Shown here: positions 42,571-51,019 of the stretch, piece after piece
Layout of the letters: the number at the start of each line of letters is the position of its first letter
How positions within the stretch are numbered: position 1 is the stretch's first letter
Source: Opitutaceae bacterium
GTDB lineage: Bacteria > Verrucomicrobiota > Verrucomicrobiia > Opitutales > Opitutaceae
DNA: 64,000 nt
Direction of reading: 5' to 3'
Assembly: GCA_024233285.1 (NCBI GenBank)
Contig: JACKPU010000002.1
Location: 62,001-126,000 of the forward strand
Notes under the pieces: generated by a model
Seen by the model: only the letters and a program-made list of their open reading frames with translations
What the model was told of the DNA's origin: nothing
Database searches by the model: none
Made by a program: the position numbers and the translations under genes

Positions 42571-43962
42571 TCAGTAGTAGAGCCAGTATTTGCGCGTCTG
42601 TTGTTGGTAGATGCGGGCTTTCTCGCGCCAGTCGCGGAGGAAGGCCTCGACGTTGATGCGGGCGCCGTCGCGTTTGAGCGCGTTGAAAAAATCGGTCGAG
42701 CCCATGTGGATGAGGAAGCGGCGGGTGTCGGCGGAAGTGGCGGCGGCGAACGGATTGGTGGACTCGTATTTGCAGGCCAGCCGCATCATGTGGAAGTTGA
42801 GCTCGGTGGGATTCCAATCCTGCCAGTCGGTGACCTCGACGTAGAGGCCGGTGACGGGTTTGCCGTTGCGATTGGGCACGCTGATGCGCCGGTAATTGAG
42901 TCCGGGCAGATTGAGCGCGCGCAGTTCCTTTTCGAGCACCGCGTCGCTGATGCGCGGATGCGAGATGCCGCGGAACGGATAAAGCGGCCCGGGAAAACCA
43001 TGGCTGAACTTGCCGAGCTCGGTGCCGAGGCCGGTCATGGGATAACCGATGACCGACGCGAAATCCTGAATGTATTGCGACGTGGGAATCCACTTCAGGC
43101 CGGTCTCCGGCCAGCGCATGCTGCGCCGCCAGCCCTTCATCGAAATGATGGTGAGGCGCCCGCGGCGGCGGTCAGCTTCGGAAACATTGATGCCAGTCGA
43201 GCCGGGCACCTGCATGACGCCGGGGGCTTCCTTGGCCATGCGGGCGATCTCGCCGATAGTCAGGCCGTGCACATAGGGGGCGCGAAACGCGCCGACGTAG
43301 CTTTTCCACTGCGCGTCGAGCGGCGGTCCGTCGACCTTGAGCCCGCCGAGCGGGTTGGGGCGGTCGAGCACGATGACCTCGACGTTGTTTTCGAAACACG
43401 CGGCCATCGTGTAGAGCATGCAGCTGACAAAGGTGTAGCTGCGCGTGCCGATGTCCTGGAGGTCGATCACCATCGCGTCGAGGCCGGTGAGCATCTGCTT
43501 GGTCGGCTTGCGATGGGTGCCGTGCAGCGAATACACCGGCAGGCCGGTCCGCGGATCAACCGAATCGGCGATGTCGGTCGCGGCTTTGAAATTGCCGTAG
43601 ATGCCGTGCTCGGGTCCGAACAGCGCCACGAGTTTTACGCCGGGCGCGCGGCGCAGGACGTCGATCGAGCTTTCACCGCGCCGATTCACGCCGGCGGGAT
43701 GGGTGAGCAGGCCGACGCGTTTGCCTTTGATCGGGGCGAAGCCCTGCGCTTCCAGCATGTCGATCCCGAGCATGATCGGGTAGATGGCTTGCTGGGTCGG
43801 GGCGGGCGCGGGTCGCGCAGGTGTCGCCGCGGGCCGGGACGGCGTGGCCGCAGCCGGCCGGGTGGGCGCTTGGGTGGAATTGCTGCAGCCGAGCAAACCC
43901 ACCAACAGCACGAACAGGGTCAGCAAATGATTAAAAGGCGACACACGCGAAATACCGGACAT
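42571..43962 (-). CDS. DUF1343 (NamZ-like) lipoprotein
   Basis: 463 residues from ATG 43962, with a lipoprotein signal (LLVGLLGC, Cys near residue 26) and a Pro/Ala-rich spacer. The DUF1343 domain has RVGLLTHPAGVNRRGESSIDVL, ALFGPEHGIYG, VYSLHGTHRKPT, DAMVIDLQDIGTRSYTF and VIVLDRPNPLGG. Characterised DUF1343 proteins (NamZ) are exo-beta-N-acetylmuramidases that trim MurNAc from peptidoglycan fragments. The FGPEHG and DLQDIG elements are intact. It is probably anchored in the outer membrane or periplasm. The start is chosen because it alone gives a signal peptide. Confidence 0.85.
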   Translation of the reverse strand: MSGISRVSPFNHLLTLFVLLVGLLGCSNSTQAPTRPAAATPSRPAATPARPAPAPTQQAIYPIMLGIDMLEAQGFAPIKGKRVGLLTHPAGVNRRGESSIDVLRRAPGVKLVALFGPEHGIYGNFKAATDIADSVDPRTGLPVYSLHGTHRKPTKQMLTGLDAMVIDLQDIGTRSYTFVSCMLYTMAACFENNVEVIVLDRPNPLGGLKVDGPPLDAQWKSYVGAFRAPYVHGLTIGEIARMAKEAPGVMQVPGSTGINVSEADRRRGRLTIISMKGWRRSMRWPETGLKWIPTSQYIQDFASVIGYPMTGLGTELGKFSHGFPGPLYPFRGISHPRISDAVLEKELRALNLPGLNYRRISVPNRNGKPVTGLYVEVTDWQDWNPTELNFHMMRLACKYESTNPFAAATSADTRRFLIHMGSTDFFNALKRDGARINVEAFLRDWREKARIYQQQTRKYWLYY

Positions 43963-43970
43963 GGGTCCGG

Positions 43971-44636
43971 TTACTTTGGCGGGCCGGTTGGTCTCGTCGA
44001 GCGGGAAGCACGCCTTCGATGCAAATGTTGCGGCCCGAAGCGCTCGGTCAGGATGCGCCAGGAAAAGTCGAGCGCCGCCCCGAGCAGAGTGCCGATCACC
44101 GCGCCGCCGATGACGAGGGCGTTGATGGCCGAGCCGATCCGGCGGCCCCAATGCATTTCCTCTTCGATTTGATTGGGGTCCGGCGGGGGTTCGAAGGTGT
44201 TGATCGTCGCCACCGAAGTGGGGTCCGTGAGTTCCTCTTCAATCGGAATCGAATCACCGAAACCCGACCAGTGGATGATGTTTTTGCCGAGTTGGTGGGT
44301 GGCGTAATAAATCGGCGCGGCGGTGACGGGGTTGGTGACGAACTGGAGGCCGCCGAGCACCATGAAGTTGGCGCGCAGGAGCAGCGCGAGAATGAAGGCG
44401 GCGGGCACCTGCACGCCCATCACCGGCATCACCGCGAGAATGGAGCCGGCGTAGAAGGCGGGCCGCAAGTGCGGCAGTTTGAACGACCACAGGAAGGAAC
44501 GTTTGCGCGCCACTTCGGCAAAGCGTCCGACCAGTGGATAACGGTGAAACGCCGCGCGCCGGGGCACAAAGCGCAAGACCTGTTTCCAGAGGCGGAAACG
44601 GGCGTGGCGGTCGCGGCGGGAATGGTCGTCGGTCAT
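43971..44636 (-). CDS. DUF2062 membrane protein
   Basis: 221 residues. A basic N-terminal segment precedes two or three membrane helices (about 60-120) with RPAFYAGSILAVMPVMGVQVP, LLRANFMVLGGLQFVTNPVTAAPIYY, the DUF2062 signature. A further helix lies near 180-200. Function is unknown; some relatives are fused to glycosyltransferases. The start overlaps the glycerate kinase stop (ATGA), so they are translationally coupled. Confidence 0.8.
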   Translation of the reverse strand: MTDDHSRRDRHARFRLWKQVLRFVPRRAAFHRYPLVGRFAEVARKRSFLWSFKLPHLRPAFYAGSILAVMPVMGVQVPAAFILALLLRANFMVLGGLQFVTNPVTAAPIYYATHQLGKNIIHWSGFGDSIPIEEELTDPTSVATINTFEPPPDPNQIEEEMHWGRRIGSAINALVIGGAVIGTLLGAALDFSWRILTERFGPQHLHRRRASRSTRPTGPPK

Positions 44637-45799
44637 CGGTGCGTAAACGTGGTGGCCACGGCGTTTTTTAGCAAACGCGCGGCTTGGTGCAGGGCCTCGG
44701 GCAGCGGCAGGTCGCGCGGCGTGATGGCGTGCAAATGCAGATTGGGCGTGGGCTCGGGCGGCGGCGCGATCTGCCCGGCGAACACATGCACGGGTTTGTT
44801 TGCCGCCAAGGCGCGCAGCGCCAGCGCGCCGGGGCCTTTGCCGCTGAGCGAGCTTTCGTCGAAACGACCCTCGCCCGTGATCACGAGATCGGCGGCGGCG
44901 AGTTTGGTTTCAAGATCAAGCCAGGCGGCGACGAAATCCGCGCCGGGCAACAGTTGGGCGTTGGCCGCGGTCATCAACCCGAACGCGATGCCGCCGGCCG
45001 CACCGGCGCCCGGCGCCCGCATAATGTCGACCGACTTGGCGGCGTGTTCGCACAACTGCAAGGCGAGCTGCGCCGCGAGGTTTTCCATGCGCGGCAGATC
45101 GGCGGCGGCCAGGCCCTTCTGCGGACCGTAAATCGTGGAACAGCCCTGCGGGCCGAGCAGCGGATTGGCGACATCGCAGGCGATGCGAATGACGGGCGCG
45201 TCAACGCGCCCTTCGATGCGCGTGATCGTCGACCAAGTCGCGGGCACGGGCGTGGCAACCTCGTCGTGGTTGCCGCCGATGAAACGCAGGCCGAGCGCGC
45301 CGAGCGCCCCGAGACCGAGATCGTTGGTCGCACTGCCGCCGACCCCCAGCAGGATGACCTGTGCGCCAAGTTTGGCGGCATAGGCGATCAATTCGCCGGT
45401 GCCGCGGCTGGTGGTTTGCCACGGATCACGCTCGTCGGGTTTGAGCAGCGCGAGCCCGCTGGCGGTGGCCATTTCGATCAGGCCGACGGTGGCATTGGCG
45501 GGTATGGTGTCGGGCAGCGCGAGCAACTCGCGCGCGGCGGCGGGAATCGCGTTGAGCGCAACCAAACCGAATTGTGCCGAAACCGCCGCGCCGCGCGGGC
45601 CGGTGACGGTGGCGGCGTGGATTTTGCCGCCGGCGGCTTGCGTGAGAATCGCCGCGAAACCATCGCCACCGTCGGTCAGCGGACAGGTGGTCACCTGCCA
45701 GCCGGGTTCGGCGGTTTGCAACGCTTCGACGGCGACCGCGCACGCCTCGGGGGCGGTGAGCGAGTCCTTGAATTTGTCGAATGCAACCAACGCGCGCAT
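44633..45799 (-). CDS. Glycerate kinase (GarK/GlxK family)
   Basis: 388 residues from ATG 45799. Family motifs are MRALVAFDKFKDSLTA, TCPLTDGGDGFAAIL, LGVGGSATNDLGLGALGALG, GAAGGIAFGL and LVITGEGRFDESSLSGKGP. It phosphorylates D-glycerate to 2-phosphoglycerate in the cytoplasm. Its presence beside a 2-hydroxyacid dehydrogenase suggests a glycerate or tartronate semialdehyde route, but no other enzyme of that route is visible. It is translationally coupled to the DUF2062 gene. Confidence 0.92.
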   Translation of the reverse strand: MRALVAFDKFKDSLTAPEACAVAVEALQTAEPGWQVTTCPLTDGGDGFAAILTQAAGGKIHAATVTGPRGAAVSAQFGLVALNAIPAAARELLALPDTIPANATVGLIEMATASGLALLKPDERDPWQTTSRGTGELIAYAAKLGAQVILLGVGGSATNDLGLGALGALGLRFIGGNHDEVATPVPATWSTITRIEGRVDAPVIRIACDVANPLLGPQGCSTIYGPQKGLAAADLPRMENLAAQLALQLCEHAAKSVDIMRAPGAGAAGGIAFGLMTAANAQLLPGADFVAAWLDLETKLAAADLVITGEGRFDESSLSGKGPGALALRALAANKPVHVFAGQIAPPPEPTPNLHLHAITPRDLPLPEALHQAARLLKNAVATTFTHR

Positions 45800-45853
45800 G
45801 GGAAGGGTTACCAAAGTGCCTCCGTGCCGGCTGCGCGAGAATTTTACGTGTGC

Positions 45854-47209
45854 TCAGGCGGTTCCGCCGCCGCGCAAGGTCCAGATCCGGCCCGAATCGA
45901 GTGTGGCCGCGCCCTCAGCCCGGACCGTGAGCACCGGCGGGACGGGAAACGCCACCACTTGGGTGCAGACGGCGCGAGCGTTGACAAAGAGTTCGAGCAC
46001 GGAGCGGTCGAGCAGCCATTCCAACCTTACAGGTCCATCCGGCGGCGGCGGCAAAGGGCAGACGGGATGGTCGGCAAACTGCACGCCGGCCTCGTCAATT
46101 CGGAGTGAGACGCCGGCGAGTTTCAGCTGCAACACGCTGCCGGGGTTGAGGGTGAAAATGCATTCGCCGCGGATCGAACTGGCTTCGACCCAAGGCAGCT
46201 GATGGCGTTCGGTGGTGAGTTGGTGCGGCGGGAAAACCGTTTCACCAGTGTGCAGAGCGGCGAGTTCCGCGAGCGGCGTGGTGAGCAGATCGCCGGTGGC
46301 ATCAAGCTGCACTTCGCGGATGACGCCGAGACAGCCGTTCCAGCCGCGATTTTTGGGAAAGTGTCGCACCCAGCCGAAGGCGAGGATCCGGCCGTCCGGC
46401 GCGACCTTGGCTTGGGTGGCGTAGTAGTCGCGGCTCGCATCGAAACGACCGTGGCGCGCCGTCACGAAGCGATAATTGACGAGATCGAGCGTGCCGCTGT
46501 GCCAGGCCATTTCCCGGCACGGCGAAACGAACAGGATCCAGCGATCGCCGTGCGGCACCAGCGAGGGGCATTCGTAGAACGGCACCTCGGTTTGCGGCGC
46601 CCGCAGGAGGATGCCGCGATAAGTCCAGTCGCGCAGCATGCCGTCGGGATTTTCATACAGCGGCACCACGGCCTCGTCGCCGAGCAGTGCGCCGAGGATC
46701 ATAAACGTGCGACCTTCGGCCTGGAACACATAGGGATCACGCCAATCGCCCGCAAACGCGGGACCGTCATGGGTGGCGAGATCGAGCACCGGCGTGGCGA
46801 CGTGCTGGGTCCACGATTGAAACGTCGTGTCCTCGGGCGTGGCCATGACCTGCGTCGCCCGGCCGGGGGCCGGCGGCACGCTGGTATAGAGGATCCGCGG
46901 TTCGCCCGCGGCGTCCGGCACGCAGCAACCGGAGTAGCAGTGCAGCTCGCCCGCAGCGAGCTGCGGGTGCAAGGCGATCGGCAGGTGTTGCCAGTTGAGC
47001 AGATCGCGGCTGCGCGCGTGGCCCCAGTGCATGTCGGCCCATTCGTCGCCGCCGGGATTGTGCTGATAAAACAGATGCCACCAGCCGTCGTGGTGAAAAA
47101 TCCCGTTGGGATCATTCATCCAATACGCCGGCGGATGAAAGTGCCAGGCGGGTCGCGCCGGATCGTTGATGACGGGATATTCGCGCTGGGGCGCAGGCGG
47201 GGTGGGCAC
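45854..47209 (-). CDS. Glycoside hydrolase family 32 (fructan/sucrose hydrolase)
   Basis: About 451 residues from GTG 47209 (TTG 47215 is an alternative). The frame is open further upstream but crosses a terminator, so a downstream start is right. The five-bladed propeller carries the nucleophile in AYWMNDPNGIFH, the transition-state stabiliser in DWRDPYVF and the acid/base Glu in VPFYECPSLVP. The C-terminal beta-sandwich (about 300-445) contains LEWLLDRSVLELFVN. There is no signal peptide, so it is likely an intracellular beta-fructofuranosidase. Confidence 0.9.
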   Translation of the reverse strand: MPTPPAPQREYPVINDPARPAWHFHPPAYWMNDPNGIFHHDGWWHLFYQHNPGGDEWADMHWGHARSRDLLNWQHLPIALHPQLAAGELHCYSGCCVPDAAGEPRILYTSVPPAPGRATQVMATPEDTTFQSWTQHVATPVLDLATHDGPAFAGDWRDPYVFQAEGRTFMILGALLGDEAVVPLYENPDGMLRDWTYRGILLRAPQTEVPFYECPSLVPHGDRWILFVSPCREMAWHSGTLDLVNYRFVTARHGRFDASRDYYATQAKVAPDGRILAFGWVRHFPKNRGWNGCLGVIREVQLDATGDLLTTPLAELAALHTGETVFPPHQLTTERHQLPWVEASSIRGECIFTLNPGSVLQLKLAGVSLRIDEAGVQFADHPVCPLPPPPDGPVRLEWLLDRSVLELFVNARAVCTQVVAFPVPPVLTVRAEGAATLDSGRIWTLRGGGTA

Positions 47210-47244
47210 GGGCAATAGCGAGCGGGTTTGGCGTGGGTTGAAAA

Positions 47245-47273
47245 CAAAAAAGCGGAGCCGCGAGGGCTCCGCT
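47245..47273 (-). terminator. Rho-independent terminator after the fucose-isomerase-like gene
   Basis: On the minus strand AGCGGAGCC pairs with GGCTCCGCT around a 5-base loop, followed by T residues at 47250-47246. The adjacent gene (stop 47296) is upstream of it on this strand. It separates that gene from the GH32 gene. Confidence 0.9.
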
Positions 47274-47295
47274 GGGGCTAAGCGGAATGATCCGA

Positions 47296-48924
47296 TCAGA
47301 ACTTCGAGCCGTCGGCCTTGGTGCCGCAAAGCGCGACCTCGAGGCCGAGTTCCGCGGCGAGCGCGGCCTTGGCATACATCGCGAGATCGGCGTCCTGCGC
47401 GGACTTGGCGTAGGCGACGTGGATGTGATTGGCCTTGTGGCGGGCCATCATCTGGTCGCGCGACACGCCATAGGTGACCGCGTGCATGATCGGCCATTGC
47501 TCGGTCGTCTCCTTCCAGCGGCGCTCGGTCTCCTCGCGGGGGAGGGTGATGACCTTGGCGCGGCCGAGGTCCATCTTGAGCTTGCCGTTTTCAAGGAACA
47601 CGCGGCTCCACACGATCTCGCCGGGCTTGGCGATGCCGCGCACCGTGCCGCCGCCGAGGCGGAAATACATGTTGGGCTGGCGCATCGAATCGGTGCCCTT
47701 GTAGCCGCCGATGTGGTGGGCCGGTGGCGCGCTGCCGGAGATGAGGAACACCCAGACGTATTCGTCGGTCGTGCCGGTCGGATCGGTGTCGCCCCAGCGC
47801 AGATCGTGCAGCGTGTTTTCGACGGGCTGCTTGAGCGCGGTGTGGATGCGATTGGTGAAGAGGCCGTCGAGACCGGCGCACTCGTCGACTTCGTTGAAGT
47901 GTGTGAGCGGCTGGCCCTTTTTGATGACCTTGCCCTCGGCGTTTTTGACCGGCGGGCGGTCGGAGTTGTTGAGGATGCCCTCGACGAGATCGGAGGCGGG
48001 CAGGAGGTCCTTGAGGCCCTGCTGGTATTGGATACCGATGGTTTCGCAGCCGAACTCGTCGGCAATGCGGAGGGCGGCGACGTAGGTCTTGCACTGCCAG
48101 AGCACCTGATCCTCGGTGAGTTCGTTTTCCGGGTCCTTGCCGTAGTGGAAGGTCATGCCCTTGGCCTTGAGCCATTCGTAAACCGCACGGCCTTCCTCGT
48201 CGCTGACCTGGGTGGCGCCATAGTAGAGGGCGGATTGCGAGAGGCGCTCTTTGTAAACGCCGCACTTGAAGAGCAGCTCGTCGGGGATGATCGCGTTGAA
48301 CATGCCCATGCAGCCTTCGTCGAACACGCCCATGATGGATTTGCGGCGGCGCAGATCGTCGGCGATTTGCTTCGCGATCGCCTTGGCCTTCGCCGGCACG
48401 GTGCAGCGGGCGAGCGGTTTGACGTGGGTGGTCTTGTGCTTGACCGCGCCGGTCTTGAGCCAGGTGGCGAGGCTGTTGAGGAAAAACTCGTCGGTGAAGT
48501 CCTTGCTCCAAAGCGTGGAGTATTTGACGCCGGCCTTGGTGAGCGAGCCGTTGAGATTGAGCATGCCAACGAGGCCGGGCGCGCTGCCGGACCAGTTGGC
48601 CACGGTCAGGATCGGCGCCTCATGCGAGATGAGGCCGTGGAGGATGTGGTGCGAATACTGCCAGACGGCCTCGGCCACGATGATCGGCGTCTTGGGGTCG
48701 ATCTTCGCGAAGACGGCCATGCCTTCCTTTTGCGAACCGATGAAGCCGTGCTTCAGCTTCGGCTTGTAGGGGTGCGCGCGGACGAGCTTGTAACCGAGCT
48801 TGGCGACGGCGGCGGTGAGGAGCTTTTCCATCGCGGCTTGGAATTGCCACGTGGCCTCGTTGGCGGATTGGCGCAGATCGCCGTTGGCGATCAGCAGAAT
48901 GGTCTTGGCGGAGTTTTTCTTCAT
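47296..48924 (-). CDS. L-fucose/L-arabinose isomerase-like protein
   Basis: 542 residues from ATG 48924. The N-terminal region (about 5-180) has an alpha/beta layout with IAVANWSGSAPGLVGMLN-like sequence (here TVANWSGSAPGLVGMLNLNG). The central region has MGVFDEGCMGMFNAIIPD, where Asp-Glu match metal or acid-base positions of FucI, and QVLWQCKTYVAALRIADEFGCETIGIQYQQGLKDL. The C-terminal part has HHIGGYKGTDSMRQPNMYF. This is the FucI/AraA superfamily, which interconverts aldoses and ketoses. Close relatives are also annotated as hypothetical, so the substrate is open. It is divergent from an AraC gene with an 18-base palindrome between. Confidence 0.75.
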   Translation of the reverse strand: MKKNSAKTILLIANGDLRQSANEATWQFQAAMEKLLTAAVAKLGYKLVRAHPYKPKLKHGFIGSQKEGMAVFAKIDPKTPIIVAEAVWQYSHHILHGLISHEAPILTVANWSGSAPGLVGMLNLNGSLTKAGVKYSTLWSKDFTDEFFLNSLATWLKTGAVKHKTTHVKPLARCTVPAKAKAIAKQIADDLRRRKSIMGVFDEGCMGMFNAIIPDELLFKCGVYKERLSQSALYYGATQVSDEEGRAVYEWLKAKGMTFHYGKDPENELTEDQVLWQCKTYVAALRIADEFGCETIGIQYQQGLKDLLPASDLVEGILNNSDRPPVKNAEGKVIKKGQPLTHFNEVDECAGLDGLFTNRIHTALKQPVENTLHDLRWGDTDPTGTTDEYVWVFLISGSAPPAHHIGGYKGTDSMRQPNMYFRLGGGTVRGIAKPGEIVWSRVFLENGKLKMDLGRAKVITLPREETERRWKETTEQWPIMHAVTYGVSRDQMMARHKANHIHVAYAKSAQDADLAMYAKAALAAELGLEVALCGTKADGSKF

Positions 48925-48984
48925 GGGGACTGGAAAATATCGGCTGGGGTTGGGGACGTGGGGTGAACGGGGTGACTGATCATT

Positions 48985-49002
48985 ATGCACTGGCCAGTGC
49001 AT
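48985..49002. promoter_or_regulatory. Perfect 18-base palindrome, probable operator
   Basis: ATGCACTGGCCAGTGCAT is perfectly self-complementary. It lies 8 bases before the AraC gene start and 61 bases upstream of the isomerase-like gene, an ideal position for a divergently acting regulator. Confidence 0.6.
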
Positions 49003-49009
49003 CGCCGGA

Positions 49010-49912
49010 ATGGATAGTTTGCGAAAAGGCATGGATAAAATCGGCATCAACCGGCGGCGGACGCTCCTTTCGCAGCAAGTCACGGGCACGCGGTATTTCT
49101 TCCTCAACCTCGCGCCCTCGCGGGGCGCGGCGCTGGCGCCGGTGCTGGGCGGGCGCGAACAGTGCAATCCCGACTACGCGGTGGATCGCGAGGCCTATGC
49201 CTACGCGGGATTGGAATACGTGGCCGAAGGGGAGGGCTGGGTGGAATTGGACGGGCGGCGTCATCGGCTGCATCCCGGCGTGGTCTTTGCCTACGGGGCG
49301 AAGATGCACTGCGTCATTCGCACGGATCCGGCGCGGCCATTGGTGAAATATTTTGTCTGCGTGGCCGGCAAAGGCACCGCCGCGCGCCTCGCGCGGGCCG
49401 GGCTTGCGCCGGGTCAGGTCCGGGCCTTGGCGACGCATGCGGAAATGCGCGGCTTGTTCGAGGAATTGATCCACGAGGGGCAGCGCCCCGGGCGCTTGGC
49501 GCGCGAGGTCTGCGCCGTGCGCCTGGAGTTGCTGTTGCTCAAGGTCGAGGAGCACGTCGCGCTCGGTCCGCGCGCCCACGATCCCGCGCGGGAGCGCTAT
49601 TTGAAATGCAAGGCGCTGATCGACGAACGCGCGGATCGCATGGCCACGCTGGAGGAAATCGCGGCCGCGGCGGGACTTGAGGTGTCGAGTGTCTGCCGGC
49701 TCTTCCGGCGGTTTCACGATTGCAGCCCGTATCGCTATCTCTTGCAGCGCAAGATGACCCTTGCCGCGGAGGATCTCGTGGAAAACGGCGGTCTGGTCAA
49801 AGAGGCGGCGCAGAAAGTGGGCTTCGGCGATCCCTTCCATTTCTCGCGCTGTTTCAAATCGGTCCACGGCGTCGCCCCGCGCGATCTGTTGCGTTATCGG
49901 CGGGCCGATTAA
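49010..49912 (+). CDS. AraC family transcriptional regulator
   Basis: 300 residues. The N-terminal cupin-like sensing domain (about 25-110, with LHPGVVFAYGAKMHC) is followed by a C-terminal pair of helix-turn-helix motifs (about 205-295): MATLEEIAAAAGLEVSSVCRLFRRFHDCSPYRYLLQRKM and VKEAAQKVGFGDPFHFSRCFKSVHGVAPRDL. It is divergent from the fucose-isomerase-like gene and a strong candidate to regulate it. ATG 49010 is used; ATG 49031 is an alternative. A 43-base near-perfect palindrome starts nine bases after its stop. Confidence 0.92.
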   Translation: MDSLRKGMDKIGINRRRTLLSQQVTGTRYFFLNLAPSRGAALAPVLGGREQCNPDYAVDREAYAYAGLEYVAEGEGWVELDGRRHRLHPGVVFAYGAKMHCVIRTDPARPLVKYFVCVAGKGTAARLARAGLAPGQVRALATHAEMRGLFEELIHEGQRPGRLAREVCAVRLELLLLKVEEHVALGPRAHDPARERYLKCKALIDERADRMATLEEIAAAAGLEVSSVCRLFRRFHDCSPYRYLLQRKMTLAAEDLVENGGLVKEAAQKVGFGDPFHFSRCFKSVHGVAPRDLLRYRRAD

Positions 49913-49920
49913 CCCCAAAA

Positions 49921-49963
49921 TGCCAAAAGCAAAGTAACCTAATAGGTTACTTTGCTTTTGGCA
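49921..49963. repeat. Palindrome A (43 bases), first of a twin pair
   Basis: The 43-base segment is self-complementary except for the centre, with core GTAACCTAATAGGTTAC flanked by TGCCAAAAGCAAA and TTTGCTTTTGGCA. As RNA it would form one long hairpin just past the AraC stop. Confidence 0.85.
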
Positions 49964-50037
49964 TCACTGCATAATTAACTATGAATCAAAGGGGTAATAA
50001 GTCGAAGTTCTGTGCGCTCTGCGTGACATAGTCTCAT

Positions 50038-50066
50038 ACCAAAGTAACCTAATAGGTTACTTTGGT
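50038..50066. repeat. Palindrome B (29 bases), second of a twin pair
   Basis: ACCAAA, the same core GTAACCTAATAGGTTAC, then TTTGGT. The central 23 bases are identical to palindrome A. The two copies are 110 bases apart in a gene-free, AT-rich gap before the SDR gene. Confidence 0.85.
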
Positions 50067-50142
50067 GGAATGATGATGAGGGAATGCGGTGATAGTAATT
50101 TGTTTTGCCCGGGGGCGGGCGGTGGCTTTGGCTGGCCGGTCT

Positions 50143-50925
50143 ATGGCACAGAAATCAGCTTTGGTGACCGGCGCTTCACGCGGCATTGGCCGTGGCATCG
50201 CCGTTGAACTGGCGCGCGCGGGCTACCGCGTGGCTATCAATTATGCCGGCAACGCCGAGGCGGCGGCCGAGGCGCTCAAGCTCGTGCAGGAAGCCGGGGG
50301 CGATGGTTTCATCGTGCAGGGCGACGTGGCGGTGGCCGCGGATCGCGAGCGCCTCGTCAGCGAGACGGTCGCGAATTTCGGCCGCATCGACATTTTGGTG
50401 AACAATGCCGGCGTGGCGCCCAAGATCCGCGCGGACCTGCTCGACGCGGGCGAGGAGAGTTTCGATCGGTTGTATAACATCAATCTCAAGGGCCCGTTCT
50501 TTCTGTCGCAGCTCGTGGCCAAGCAGATGCTCAAGCAGGAGCCGGATGCGGAAGGTTTCCGCGGCCGCATGGTCAACATCACGTCCATTTCGGTCTATAC
50601 CGCGTCGATCAACCGCGGCGACTACTGCATGGTGAAGGCCGGACTCGCGATGATGACCAAGCTCTTCGCCGATCGGCTCGCGAACGACGGCATCAATGTT
50701 TACGAAATCCGTCCCGGGGTGATCGCGACCGACATGACCGGCGGCGTGAAGGAGAAATACGACAAGCTCATCATTCACGACGAGCGCGGCATCACGCCGC
50801 TCCGCCGCTGGGGCACCCCGCAGGACATCGGCCGCGCGGTCCGTGCGATCGCCGAGGATCGTTTCCCGTTCTCGACCGGCGCGTGCTTCGACGTGGACGG
50901 CGGCTTCCACCTGCACCGGCTGTAA
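50143..50925 (+). CDS. SDR family oxidoreductase (3-ketoacyl-ACP reductase-annotated type)
   Basis: 260 residues from ATG 50143. It is a classical SDR with ALVTGASRGIGRGIAVEL, DILVNNAGVAP, Ser in VNITSISVYTA, Tyr/Lys in YCMVKAG, and a C-terminal CFDVDGGFHLHRL. It resembles FabG-like enzymes but is probably a sugar dehydrogenase given its neighbours (AraC regulator and fucose-isomerase-like protein). Twin palindromes precede it, and a start from 50089 is possible but would run across the gap. Confidence 0.85.
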   Translation: MAQKSALVTGASRGIGRGIAVELARAGYRVAINYAGNAEAAAEALKLVQEAGGDGFIVQGDVAVAADRERLVSETVANFGRIDILVNNAGVAPKIRADLLDAGEESFDRLYNINLKGPFFLSQLVAKQMLKQEPDAEGFRGRMVNITSISVYTASINRGDYCMVKAGLAMMTKLFADRLANDGINVYEIRPGVIATDMTGGVKEKYDKLIIHDERGITPLRRWGTPQDIGRAVRAIAEDRFPFSTGACFDVDGGFHLHRL

Positions 50926-51019
50926 CGTGTCTTGAGGCAGGGCCCGACCTCCGGGCAGGCCGTTCGGCCCTCGCCGGACCGCTCGGAGATCGGTCCCTAT
51001 CTTGCCAACGAATGCCCAC

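Noticed and set aside
41626..44172. An 848-codon open frame on the plus strand opposite the hydroxyacid dehydrogenase and NamZ-like genes
   Set aside because: It is antisense to two genes with clear family motifs and has the composition of a shadow frame in GC-rich DNA.
45854..47497. GH32 gene starting upstream near 47497
   Set aside because: That extension would run through a strong terminator hairpin and into the fucose-isomerase-like gene; the GTG/TTG near 47209-47215 gives a normal N terminus.
47287..48966. A 559-codon plus-strand open frame across the fucose-isomerase-like gene
   Set aside because: The minus strand has a protein-family match and a proper terminator, so this is a shadow.
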